Made by a program: the position numbers and the translations under genes
Part shown: piece after piece, positions 54,036 through 63,500 of the stretch
Layout of the letters: the number at the start of each line of letters is the position of its first letter
Position numbering within the stretch: the stretch's first letter is position 1
Notes under the pieces: model-generated
Databases searched by the model: none
Seen by the model: the letters and a program-made list of their open reading frames with translations, nothing else
What the model was told of the DNA's origin: nothing
Assembly (NCBI GenBank): GCA_964551015.1
Contig: CAZKBP010000003.1
Span: forward strand, 1-64,000
Source of the DNA: CAZKBP01 sp964551015
GTDB taxonomy: Bacteria; Bacteroidota; Bacteroidia; Cytophagales; Microscillaceae
Direction of reading: 5' to 3'
Length of the DNA: 64,000 bases

Positions 54036-55157
54036 ATGAAATTGCAAATCATCTGTGGAATACTCGTCATTCTCTTCATTAACTTTCAGCTTCAAGCGCA
54101 AAAACTAAATCCAGCCGAAGAGCAAATTTTCAAGGCAGAAGCCACCAAATTCGTGGAACGTTATTACGAAATGCTGCCCCCAACTATCCAAAAACTGGAT
54201 CAGAACGTGAAAGTGCCTTCTGTCAATGAAGAAGGCGCCGAAACTGAACTGGAAATCACCTACAAGCAACAATTTATTGAGCGATACTTCGAGAATAATG
54301 ATATTTACGTCTACAACGACCTCAGCCCTGACGACGAAAACGAACGAAGCGACCGCCGCGTGATGACTATCGATAACTACTTAGACGAAGTGAAAACTAC
54401 CTACGGAGAGAAGAAAGTGGAGCAATTCAAGACCTCTTTGGTCAGTGCCCAAGTGGAGGAAATTGGCTATAATGATAAAGCTTTTGAGAAATTTTACTAC
54501 GCCAAAGTCAAAGTAAAGCGCAAACTGACTGGCATGTACTTGGGAGAATACTACACTGAAAATACCAAAGAATTAGACTTCTATATCAAAACTATTGACA
54601 AAGCCCCGCAACGCCTGAAAAAGTACCAAATCATCGGGATTGATTACGAAAGCCAACAGGTATTGGTGGGCAATATTGGCGTAGAAGCGGCCATTGCCAA
54701 GGGGCTGCGCTTTTTTGATAAAATGGATTACGAGCAGGCTTTTCCTTATCTCATTAAATATAGCCAAGAAAAAGCCTTTCAGAAAAATGCCAATGCTACT
54801 TGGGCTTTGAGTTTCATGTATTTCTGGGGCTGGGGTACCGACCGGAGCGACGACGAAATGGTCAAATGGATGACCCTCTCGGCGGACCGCAATAACCTCT
54901 ACGCACTTTATTACTTGGGTGAAAATTATTACTATGGCGAATATGGCGTAGACGAAGACGAGAAAAAGGCGTTCAAGCTCATCAAAGAAGCCGCCCGCAA
55001 AGGCTATGATGAAGCGCAATACTTTTTAGGGCAACGCTTCGAGAAGGGAGAAGGCATTCGCCAAAGCAACAACGCCGCCAAGCGTTGGTATCGTCGTGCC
55101 GCCGAGCAAGGACACGTGAAAGCAAAATTTTCTTTGAAAAAATTAGAAAACAACTAA
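54036..55157 (+). CDS. Exported Sel1/TPR-repeat protein
   Basis: A 373-residue secreted protein: signal (~1-21, LQAQ), a mixed domain of unknown type (~25-225), then about three Sel1-type repeats (~235-365; ATWALSFMYFWGWGTDRSDD, ALYYLGENYYYGEYG, AQYFLGQRFEKGEGIRQSNN). Sel1 repeats mediate protein-protein contacts; such proteins often act in the envelope. The function of the N-terminal part is unknown. The GNAT gene begins 7 bases after the stop, so the two are likely co-transcribed. Confidence 0.8.
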   Translation: MKLQIICGILVILFINFQLQAQKLNPAEEQIFKAEATKFVERYYEMLPPTIQKLDQNVKVPSVNEEGAETELEITYKQQFIERYFENNDIYVYNDLSPDDENERSDRRVMTIDNYLDEVKTTYGEKKVEQFKTSLVSAQVEEIGYNDKAFEKFYYAKVKVKRKLTGMYLGEYYTENTKELDFYIKTIDKAPQRLKKYQIIGIDYESQQVLVGNIGVEAAIAKGLRFFDKMDYEQAFPYLIKYSQEKAFQKNANATWALSFMYFWGWGTDRSDDEMVKWMTLSADRNNLYALYYLGENYYYGEYGVDEDEKKAFKLIKEAARKGYDEAQYFLGQRFEKGEGIRQSNNAAKRWYRRAAEQGHVKAKFSLKKLENN

Positions 55158-55164
55158 ACACCCT

Positions 55165-55704
55165 GTGCAATCCCCAGACTGGATCATTCGTGAAGCCCTC
55201 TCGGATGATATTCCCGCGCTAGCTCGCCTGAGCAGGCTTACTTTCTTGGATACCTACCAAGAAATTAACCAAAAAGATCAAGAAAATATGGAAGCCTACA
55301 TGGATCAGGCTTTCAGCCCGGCACATCTGAGCCAACTGATGGAAGACCCCAAGGTTACTTTTTTGGTGCTGGAGAAAGAGCAAAAATTGATTGCCTACGT
55401 GAAATTAGTCAGGGATTATGCCAGCGAAGGATGGGACTTTCCTGCCGGGGCTAAGGTGATGAATCTGGAGAAAATTTACGTCTTAAAAGACCATACTGGT
55501 CAAAGACTAGGCTCTGCCTTGATGCATCACGTATTAGAGATGGCACAAGCGGAAAAAATAGATGTCATCTGGCTTGGGGTGTGGAATGTCAATCGGAAGG
55601 CGATGCAGTTTTACGAAAGATTTGGCTTCGAGTTAGCCGGTATTCATCCTTTTTTGATGGGCAAAAATGTCTATGAAGATTTACTGATGCAAAAATACTT
55701 ATAA
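55165..55704 (+). CDS. GNAT-family N-acetyltransferase
   Basis: A 179-residue acetyltransferase of the GNAT fold. The acetyl-CoA-binding motif A is in LEKIYVLKDHTGQRLGSALM, motif B in WLGVWNVNRKAMQFYERFGF. The start is GTG, 7 bases after the Sel1 gene. The family transfers acetyl to amines of small molecules, peptides or ribosomal proteins; the substrate is not readable here. A terminator follows. Confidence 0.88.
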   Translation: MQSPDWIIREALSDDIPALARLSRLTFLDTYQEINQKDQENMEAYMDQAFSPAHLSQLMEDPKVTFLVLEKEQKLIAYVKLVRDYASEGWDFPAGAKVMNLEKIYVLKDHTGQRLGSALMHHVLEMAQAEKIDVIWLGVWNVNRKAMQFYERFGFELAGIHPFLMGKNVYEDLLMQKYL

Positions 55705-55756
55705 TCTAGTAGATAAATCTGATAAATATGTCGGAAATTAACCCAAACAATGACAA

Positions 55757-55790
55757 AAGGTAAGGGAAGGACTCACTCTTACCTTATAAG
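55757..55790 (+). terminator. Terminator after the GNAT gene
   Basis: The 10-bp stem is AAGGTAAGGG (55757-55766) with CTCTTACCTT (55776-55785), with one G-U pair and a 9-base loop, then a weak T tract. Confidence 0.6.
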
Positions 55791-55871
55791 ATTTTGCTTA
55801 GGATTGAAACTTAATCCATCATTTCCGAGTAAAAAGAAGCATAAACGAGTCTTAACCTAAGCCAATCACCG

Positions 55872-56306
55872 ATGATACTCAACAAAAACAACCCAGCCTA
55901 CCAAGCCAGGAAAACCCTGGATACAGAAATCCTTAAAAAACAATTTCAAACCATGTTAAGTCATAAGAAAGCCCTGGATTATTTCCGCAATCTTTATCTC
56001 GTGGCCGTTGCTGATAGTCAGTTAGCCAAAGAAGAAACTTCTTTTCTCGTACAGGTGGCTCAGTACATGGGAATTGGGCCTCGTGAGGCAGCGGACATCA
56101 TGATGGGCGGGCAAGATGCTCAACTCGTGATCCCTGAATCAGAAGAAGCTCGTGTGAATCAGCTCGAGGATATCGTAGTCATGATGATGGTAGATAAAAA
56201 AATTCACGAGAAAGAATACGAGCTTTGTATTGCTTACGCCAAAGCCATCGGTAAAGACAAGAAAATGGTGGACGAAACCATTCTCAATATCATCCGAGGC
56301 AACTAA
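55872..56306 (+). CDS. TerB-like protein
   Basis: A 144-residue all-helical soluble protein that resembles the TerB/DjlA helical bundle, with paired EF-like acidic turns (AVADSQLAKEETSFL and MMVDKKIHEKEYELC) placed symmetrically. TerB-like domains bind metal or regulate stress and membrane proteins. No other ter gene is nearby, so a tellurite role is not supported. Confidence in the fold is moderate. It has its own upstream gap of ~167 bp. Confidence 0.6.
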   Translation: MILNKNNPAYQARKTLDTEILKKQFQTMLSHKKALDYFRNLYLVAVADSQLAKEETSFLVQVAQYMGIGPREAADIMMGGQDAQLVIPESEEARVNQLEDIVVMMMVDKKIHEKEYELCIAYAKAIGKDKKMVDETILNIIRGN

Positions 56307-56327
56307 TTTTTCCCTTTCAAACATAAG

Positions 56328-56353
56328 GTAGGAAATCCAATAGCTATTCCTAC
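56328..56353 (+). terminator. Hairpin after the TerB-like gene
   Basis: A 7-bp stem GTAGGAA (56328-56334) with TTCCTAC (56347-56353). No T-run follows, so termination is uncertain. Confidence 0.4.
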
Positions 56354-56512
56354 ACAGACAGCTTTATCCTTTTTAAATTTTGCGCCTGAATAACCTCAAA
56401 AAGACGGTAAACTTAGCTTAACTCCAGAAGATAAATCAAAATTAGCAGAAACTTATTCGTCTGGTTATTTCTTTATAAAAGATAACCAAACTAAAATATC
56501 AAAAAGAGCGCA

Positions 56513-56986
56513 ATGAATATTTATCAATTAGTTACCCTCAGTTTACTAACTTGGTCAATAACCCATATCACAAAATCCGATTTATCTCCTAGTCAGAAAA
56601 GCTCCTCCTCACCGCAAGAAATCTCAGCCACCCAAGACATTTGGAAGCTCCTACTCAAAGTAAAATATACCTACGACAAAGCCGCTTATATTCCTCAATT
56701 TGACGAGAAAATCAAGGCATTGGATGGCAAAACCGTAACCATCCGAGGCTACATGTATCCCTTGGAGGAGCAGCCCAAGCATGAGTTTTTTATGCTTTCT
56801 TACTATCCAATCAATGTTTGTTTTTTTTGCGGAGGGGCTGGCCCCGAATCCGTGGTAGAAGTAAGTGCCGCCGAGCCACTCAAAATCCGCGACAAACCCG
56901 TTGACCTACGCGGTAAACTACGCCTGAATTATCACGATCGGGATCGCCTATTTTTTATCTTACTGAATGCCAAAATTGTAGAATAA
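56513..56986 (+). CDS. DUF3299-like exported protein
   Basis: A 157-residue protein with an N-terminal hydrophobic segment (~4-20). An OB-like domain follows (~55-157): GKTVTIRGYMYPLEEQ, then CFFCGGAGPESVVEVSA, with a conserved Cys pair. The domain is DUF3299-like, found in secreted or periplasmic proteins of Bacteroidota and Proteobacteria. The Cys pair could bind metal or form a disulphide. No neighbour explains its role. Confidence 0.7.
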   Translation: MNIYQLVTLSLLTWSITHITKSDLSPSQKSSSSPQEISATQDIWKLLLKVKYTYDKAAYIPQFDEKIKALDGKTVTIRGYMYPLEEQPKHEFFMLSYYPINVCFFCGGAGPESVVEVSAAEPLKIRDKPVDLRGKLRLNYHDRDRLFFILLNAKIVE

Positions 56987-56994
56987 GCTTTTTT

Positions 56995-57030
56995 TTAGTT
57001 GTTGGCTTTTTGCTAATGACCAACAACTAA
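56995..57030. terminator. Hairpin between convergent genes
   Basis: A perfect 11-bp stem TTAGTTGTTGG (56995-57005) with CCAACAACTAA (57020-57030) and a 14-base loop. T's precede it on the plus strand rather than follow it, so it may work as a convergent transcript end with weak U-tract help. Confidence 0.55.
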
Positions 57031-57037
57031 TCCTCGT

Positions 57038-57982
57038 TTAGTGAATAATCACGATGTATTCATTATCCACTTCTACGCTCTGTACTTTGAAGCTATAGTC
57101 AACTTCCAGAGCCTCGTAGACATTCTCCTTGATGATATTCGAGAGATGAATCAGGGGTAAATCATTGGCTTGCTTGCCAAAAGGCTCTTCAATTTCTTCG
57201 GAAATCACTTCTACCCCTACCATCGCGTAAGAAATTAGTGCCACCGTGGGGATGGTGTAATAAGCCAAGGAATCTACCAAGCCAAAAGGAAGCGAGAGCA
57301 CATACACCAAGATAAAAGTCTTGATGTAGCTATTATGAGAAAAAGGAATCGGCGTATTCTTGATGCGCTCACAGATTCCTAGAATGTCTACAAACTTCTC
57401 GATTTGAGGCTTCAAATTCAATTTATCTATTTCAGAGAAAGTACCATCCCTGTATTTTTCTTCCATTTTTTCAAATAATAAAGAAGCAATTTTATGGGGC
57501 AGGTGGCGCGCTTTTTCTAAGGAGATTCTTGTGGCTTCGTCCCAAGGCTCCAGATCATTCAAATCAACATCATTCCTGAGATGTCCCTGCAGGCCAATAG
57601 CAAAGTTAGAAATGAGCATCGAAAAATAGCGCCGGGTTTCTTTATCTTCCTTGGGAATGAGGGAGTTCAAATTAGAAGCCATGGTGCGGGAGTGGTTGAT
57701 CAAAGCGCCCCAAGCCTTACGACCTTCCCACCATTTATCATAAGAAGAATTGAGGCGAAAGACGAGCATTAAACTAAGAATGACCCCTAGGAGCGAAAAA
57801 AACAGCGGACTGATATGTAAAGGACGATTTAGCATTTCTTCGTCTACCGTCACGATTAAGGCCGCATAAGCCGTTAAGTAGATGATATCCCGGAACAATA
57901 CTCGGGTGGTGTAGGCTTTGTTAAAACTCAGGTAAATCTTAATGAGTGTATTACCCCAGCTTTTGGTATCGTATACGATCAT
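57038..57982 (-). CDS. Bestrophin-family anion channel (UPF0187)
   Basis: A 314-residue membrane protein of the bacterial bestrophin family, a pentameric chloride or anion channel. The signature start (YDTKSWGNTLIKIYLSFNKA) and core (NSSYDKWWEGRKAWGALINHSR) are present, with an early helix pair and a late one (FILVYVLSLPFGLV, YYTIPTVALISYAMVGVEVI). The acidic motif EEIEEPFGKQANDLPL near the end is conserved in the family. The ion is not predictable. It is transcribed alone. Confidence 0.92.
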   Translation of the reverse strand: MIVYDTKSWGNTLIKIYLSFNKAYTTRVLFRDIIYLTAYAALIVTVDEEMLNRPLHISPLFFSLLGVILSLMLVFRLNSSYDKWWEGRKAWGALINHSRTMASNLNSLIPKEDKETRRYFSMLISNFAIGLQGHLRNDVDLNDLEPWDEATRISLEKARHLPHKIASLLFEKMEEKYRDGTFSEIDKLNLKPQIEKFVDILGICERIKNTPIPFSHNSYIKTFILVYVLSLPFGLVDSLAYYTIPTVALISYAMVGVEVISEEIEEPFGKQANDLPLIHLSNIIKENVYEALEVDYSFKVQSVEVDNEYIVIIH

Positions 57983-58127
57983 TGGGACAGGAGATTAGCG
58001 TTAAAGTGATTGGACTTTAGTGAATAAGAGGCAAAATTTGCGAAAATGATGCCATTGATAGGTGAGTTAGGAGACAAATTGCATACCTCAGGTGAGCATG
58101 AAAGCTAACGAAAAGAGATGCCAAAGG

Positions 58128-58655
58128 TTAGCTTTCTCTCGCTTCATAATGAAAGCTAAGTTTAGCTTCAAAAAAGGACTTATCAAAGAACTTTTGTAAA
58201 GCCCGTCCTGAACCACTCTCAAAAATAAAGGGCTGGGCTTCGTTGGTGATCTTAAGATGGATTTTGGCAATCTTCGGCATCAGGCGATGAACCAGAGGAG
58301 ACAAGACGGGCCACCGGCGATGGATGGCAGAGGCAGGCCAGTGCTTCAAGGTGCTTAGTTTGTGAAATTGGATAGATTCAATTTCTTCGTAGTGCATCGC
58401 CAGCAGATGCACTTTTTGGTGGGTGTGTATACGCAATAGCAAGCCCTTGGCTAAGAGTTGAAAATGCGCTTTGGGTACAATTTTGAAATTTTGAATCAGA
58501 GTGTCCAGAGAGGGATTACCGGGCTGAATTTGTAAACGAGGCGAACCGCTTCCCCCCATTTGGAGGCTTTCTCGAAAAGTATAAGCCCGGCCATAATGCT
58601 TAAAAATCTTGGCGGGTAGTTGGTGAGGAGTGGCCGTGACGTCTACGATTTCCAT
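58128..58655 (-). CDS. Unrecognised protein
   Basis: A 175-residue soluble protein, rich in His, Leu and Lys, beginning MEIVDVTATPHQLPAKIFKH. It contains many His (RIHTHQKVHLLAMHYEE) and basic residues, ending FEAKLSFHYEARES. The composition suggests a nucleic-acid or membrane-peripheral protein, but I recognise no family. I use the ATG at 58655; a TTG 33 bases upstream would add a hydrophobic start. It follows the GAF-PAS gene on the same strand after a 96-base gap. Confidence 0.55.
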   Translation of the reverse strand: MEIVDVTATPHQLPAKIFKHYGRAYTFRESLQMGGSGSPRLQIQPGNPSLDTLIQNFKIVPKAHFQLLAKGLLLRIHTHQKVHLLAMHYEEIESIQFHKLSTLKHWPASAIHRRWPVLSPLVHRLMPKIAKIHLKITNEAQPFIFESGSGRALQKFFDKSFFEAKLSFHYEARES

Positions 58656-58751
58656 GAGTGTATGCTTGAGCGTGATTATAAGAAGCAAACTCAGGAAGAG
58701 CCACCTTGGTTTTCTTTTTCAGGAAAATGTAGATGAATTCAAAAAATGTTT

Positions 58752-60170
58752 TTAGGCAGAAAGGTCAGAATCAATATGAGGATGCCCGTTCATCTTTTTC
58801 CCGAGCGAATCAATGACTTCCTGTTTTTCTTTCAACTGTTGTTTGAGGGCTTTAATCTGTTCGTAGGCTTTATCCTGAATACTCTTGATCCGATCTTTCA
58901 TCAGCGTGTGATTTTGCTCAATAACCCGCTGTTGCTCGAAGAGCTTAATTTCCTGTTCTTTTTCTAGGGTAATATCGTAAGCAATTTTGAGAACTTTCAC
59001 GATTTTGTTTTCTTGGTTGCGTACGGGGTAATAAGCGCCTCTGATCCAACGCACAAAGCCATTCTTGGCGATACGACGAAACTCACCCGTGAAGCTTTGT
59101 CCCTGTCTAAGCTTCTCCCAAAATTCTTGATACTCAGCGGAATCCCTTTCTTCTTGCAGGACTAGCATCTGGTGTTTTTGCCCAATGATTTCATCCTTGT
59201 CATAACCCAAGAACTGCTGAAATTTTTGGTTTACTTTATAAATTTCGCCTTCTGCCGTAAACTCAGCCGCCAGCATAGAGCTATCAATAGCCGAAAAAGT
59301 GTATTCAAGCTCTCGGTTGACACGCCGCATCTCTTCTTGGGTGGTTTGGAGTTCTTCCATGTTCTGGCGCAATTCTTCTTCCTGCGCGCGCAGGGCGTCG
59401 GTTTGTTCTCGGGTGGCCTCGAGCAGGTATCGGGTTCTTTCGCTAATTTTTGCTGATAAAATGGTGGATGCAATATTTTCGCCTACTTTCTCCACGAATT
59501 CCTGTTGGTAAGGCAAAATATCTCGAAAAGAAGCAATCTCTACGATTCCATACACATCTTCATTCGTAACCAGAGGAGCAATGAGCATCGTGCGAGGGGG
59601 GGCATCTCCCAAACCAGAGGTGATGTTGATGTAATCCAAGGGAATGTCGGTCATGTAGATACTCTGCCTCTCGAGAAACGCTTGACCGATCAAGCCCTCG
59701 GCATAATCCTCACGCACACGAACTTTTTTCTTCAAATACTTTTGCCGATCATAGGCATAGCAAGCGATCATTTCCAGAAAAATATCCTCTTCATTTTCTT
59801 CATTGAGAATGAACAAACCTCCTTGATTAGCACCCAAGTATTTGATTAGGTGAGACAGGGCTGCATTTCCCAGAGTTCGGATATCTTCGTAATCGTCTCT
59901 GAGTAAATCAGAAAATTTAGCTAAGCCTTCGGTCACCCAATTTCTTTGTTTTTCTTGTTCGGCCAGCCGAATCAATTCGGTTTGCATATCTATGAGATTG
60001 CTAGCTAAGCTCTCGGGAGGAGGCTTTGCTCCCTGAAATTGAGCTTCCAAACTATCTTGGCGCAATGCTTTCACGAATTGATTGGCCTCCTCGATTTCAT
60101 TTTGAAGGGACGCTAATTCGTCTTTTAGTTTCTTATGTTCTTGGGTTTGAATCAGCTTGTATGGGAACAT
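58752..60170 (-). CDS. GAF-PAS sensor without an output domain
   Basis: A 472-residue soluble sensor: coiled coil (~10-70), GAF domain (~85-240; begins LGNAALSHLIKYLGANQGGLF), coiled coil (~240-290), PAS domain with PAC (~290-405; EIYKVNQKFQQFLGYDKDEIIG, GEFRRIAKNGFVRWIRGAYYP), and a final coiled coil (~405-460). There is no kinase, cyclase or EAL/GGDEF output. It must act through partners, probably by dimer contacts. It is divergent from the Reg_prop-SpoIIE gene, sharing a 331-bp region, so the two may be co-regulated. Confidence 0.88.
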   Translation of the reverse strand: MFPYKLIQTQEHKKLKDELASLQNEIEEANQFVKALRQDSLEAQFQGAKPPPESLASNLIDMQTELIRLAEQEKQRNWVTEGLAKFSDLLRDDYEDIRTLGNAALSHLIKYLGANQGGLFILNEENEEDIFLEMIACYAYDRQKYLKKKVRVREDYAEGLIGQAFLERQSIYMTDIPLDYINITSGLGDAPPRTMLIAPLVTNEDVYGIVEIASFRDILPYQQEFVEKVGENIASTILSAKISERTRYLLEATREQTDALRAQEEELRQNMEELQTTQEEMRRVNRELEYTFSAIDSSMLAAEFTAEGEIYKVNQKFQQFLGYDKDEIIGQKHQMLVLQEERDSAEYQEFWEKLRQGQSFTGEFRRIAKNGFVRWIRGAYYPVRNQENKIVKVLKIAYDITLEKEQEIKLFEQQRVIEQNHTLMKDRIKSIQDKAYEQIKALKQQLKEKQEVIDSLGKKMNGHPHIDSDLSA

Positions 60171-60501
60171 ATGAAATTCATTTAATGATTTTTATAGAAA
60201 TAGCATAGAAGAATGTGCGCACTAAAAATAAAACTTTCTAAGTAGATCACAAAATAGATGCTACATTTGTCGATTTTTTGATACGACTGATCTAAGCAGG
60301 ATGTTCTTTAACCGATACAGATAACTTGGTCGTGTAACTTTTTGAGAAGTTTTGCAGAAAATAGCACACAAGTTTAAAACTTATCCGCCTAGAACAAGGA
60401 CAGACTATTTGATCTATGGCTAGATTGAAGGAAACTCTTTATCTTTGCTTATCTTTGAAGGAAGTTTTTATAATGTCAAATTTCAAGTCAACTTCATTTT
60501 C
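60171..60501. other. Divergent control region of two signalling genes
   Basis: This 331-bp region contains tandem TATCTTTG boxes at 60440-60447 and 60450-60457 (plus strand), and a 7-bp inverted repeat TAGATCA (60243-60249) / TGATCTA (60288-60294) with a 38-bp spacer. No small gene is visible. Confidence 0.5.
60440..60457 (+). promoter_or_regulatory. Tandem -7 boxes for the Reg_prop-SpoIIE gene
   Basis: TATCTTTG occurs twice, ten bases apart (60440-60447 and 60450-60457). TTG lies at 60425-60427, 22 bases before the second box, so the upstream spacing is imperfect. They overlap the TTG at 60445, showing that this TTG is not the real start codon. Confidence 0.5.
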
Positions 60502-63500
60502 ATGATGGGCGTTGCTCGTTTAAAGGATTTCATCAATAGATTCAGAGCAATAATTATGATATTTTTCCTGCTCCTCCTTTCTTTCTTTCTCCTGACCAAC
60601 CCGCTTCCTGCACAAAAAGACCTGAGATATTTAAACCCACAGAAGAAACTTACACAATATATCCTCGAGCACTGGACTACGGAGCAAGGACTACCCTCTA
60701 ACAACGTACGTCGGCTACTCCAGAGTAAGGATGGATTCCTTTGGATGAGTAGCTTTGATGGACTCACGAGCTTCGATGGAATCCGCTTCATTACTTACAA
60801 CAAGAGTAAAGTTGAAGGATTTAACCGAAATACAGTTTACGCACTAACTGAAACCCAAGACAGTACGCTTTGGATTGGCACGGAAGGCAGCGGCTTGTTT
60901 ACTTACAAAAATGGTCGCTTTCGTAAAGTCGGTCTGGAAGATTTTTTGTTTACCAGCCTGTATGCTGATTCACAAGATCGTATCTGGCTAAGTGGGCGTA
61001 ATCAAGGTCTGAGAATCTACAATCCGCGCAATGGTATCCTTGAGTCGGTAGATCACGCGCCCTTGCAAGAAGTATCCATTTATTCCATTCGCCAAGATCA
61101 GGATCAAGCCTTCTGGTTTGCGACAGATGGTAAAGGTTTGACCAAGCTCAGAGATCAAGATTTTCAGACTTATACCACCGCACAGGGCTTGCCCAGCGAC
61201 CACGTTCTGGAAGTTTTTTTTGATAGTCAACAACAAATTTGGGTCGGAACCACCAGAGGACTGGCTCGATGGAGTCAAGATCGTTTTGAGGTGATCCCAG
61301 AGCTAGAAGGACTGATTATCTATGAGTTGGTAGAAGATGCCTCAGGCAGCCTTTGGATCGCTACATCCTCTGGCTTGTACCGAAAAAATGCACTGACTGG
61401 CCAATACGAGGCTTTCCCAAAAAGTGAGCGATTTCCCGTTACCAATGTGTTAGATTTACTCCTAGATCGTGAAGGCAGCCTCTGGATCGCTACTTATCGG
61501 AATGGACTGTTTCGCCTCAAAGATGGGAAATTTACCAACTACACGCATCAAGATGGGCTGGCTACTGCCTCGGTAGGCTCAGTTTGCGAGTTGAAATCAG
61601 GTAAATTTTTGCTGGGAATGAACAATGGGATAGTCAACCAGATAGATGGTTACGAGGTTTCGGTTTTTCCAGTGAAAACGCCTTTACCCAAAGTAAGAAT
61701 TTTTCATATCGATCAAGATTCCACGGGAAATATTTGGCTAAGTACCTTCGCGGGTTTACTCAAAATTACCCCTCAGGGTCAAGAAATTCTTTATAATCGA
61801 GCAAAAGGGTTATCAGATAATACCGTACGAGTTACCTGCATCGACAAGGAAGGAAATCTTTGGGCAGGCACCCGGCGGGGCGGAGTTGTAAAGATGACCA
61901 TTCAGGGCGAAATCCTCAAAATCTACGACCTCAATCAAGGCCTGAGTTCCAACTTTATTATGTCCTTAGAAGAAGACCCTCGTGGCAATATCATCGTCGG
62001 TACGAACGATGGAGGGATTAATATCATCGACCCCGAGGGTAAAATTATCAGCTATGGTGCCCAGCATGGACTGGTCAGTGATTTGATATTCAGTACCTAT
62101 ACGGATAGCGAGGGGGTCATCTGGAGTGTCAGCAATGGGGGAATTAGTCGCTGGAAGGATGGCAAATTCGTCAGCTATACCTCTCAGGACGGACTACTCA
62201 ATGATAGCCCTTTTGATTTTGTTGAAGACAACCAAGGACAGGTATGGCTTCCTAATAGCCGGGGTATTATCAAAGTCAGTAAGCAAGAACTCAATGACTA
62301 TGCCGAGGGAAAAATCAAAAACATCAACTGGATTTTTTACGACCGCCACGATGGGATGAAAAATGAAGATTGCACGGGTGCTGCCCATGCGCTCAAAAGC
62401 ACCCAAGGCAATATCTGGATTCCTACCAACGGAGGGGTCGTGGTGGTAGATCCTGACAACATCCCACGTAATCATCTCAAGCCCCATGTTCAGATCAATA
62501 GCTTACTGACAGACAATCGTTCTATCGATTTGCATCAACCCATTCGGATTGAGCCTGGCAACCATCGGATGGTTTTTGATTACAGTGCCCTCAGTTTGCT
62601 GGCCTCGGCCAAGGTCAAATTTAAGTACAAGTTAGAAAATTTTGACAAAGACTGGATTGATGCTGGCTCCGAAAGACAGGCTATTTACACCAATCTGCCC
62701 CCTGGTCGGTACACCTTCCGCGTGATTGCCTCTAACAACGATGGAGTTTGGAATAATAAAGGGGCTAGTCTTTCTCTTCGGCAAATGCCTTATTTTTATC
62801 AGACTTTCTGGTTCTATGGCTTGGTCGTACTTCTTGCTATTTTGCTCATCGCGGGGATATTCCGTTGGCGAATCTATAGTATCCAACAGAGAAGAAGAGA
62901 ACTCGAGCGGCTAGTCCAACTAAAAACCCAAGAAATTTTAGCACAAAATCAAAAACTTGCCCAGCAAAAAGATGAAATTACCCACCAGAAACAACTCGTA
63001 GAAAAACGCAACCAAAATATTACCCACAGTATCAACTACGCCAAACGTATCCAAAATGCCATCTTGCCTCCTCTGGCGGAGATACAAAGCTTTCTGCCAG
63101 ACTCTTTCGTGATTTTTGAACCTCGAGATATTGTGAGCGGGGATTTTTATTGGTTCAAGTCTTTGAATGGTCAGGTGGCAGAGAAGCCTGCATCCACCCC
63201 GCTTCAAATTGCTGCCCCCTCGGAGCGAATGGCCATCGCTGCCATGGATTGCACGGGGCACGGTGTGCCTGGTGCCTTTATGTCCATGATTGGCAATGAT
63301 CTTTTGAACGAAATTGTCAGTATCAAGAAAATCACCTCGCCCGATGCCATTCTCCGAGAATTGCATAAATCGATCAAGCGCACGCTCAAACAGCGGGACA
63401 ACTCCAACAAAGACGGCATGGAAATCGGCCTCTGTCTGATTGATCCTGAGCAAAATATTTTAGAATTCGCTGGTGCCAAAACGCCCCTCTACTGTATTCA

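Noticed and set aside
55872..56306. Tellurite-resistance function for the TerB-like gene
   Set aside because: No terC, terD or terZ gene is nearby and TerB-like bundles occur in many unrelated proteins.
60445..60501. TTG at 60445 as the start of the SpoIIE protein
   Set aside because: It overlaps a promoter box and adds residues ahead of a good signal peptide start at 60502/60505.
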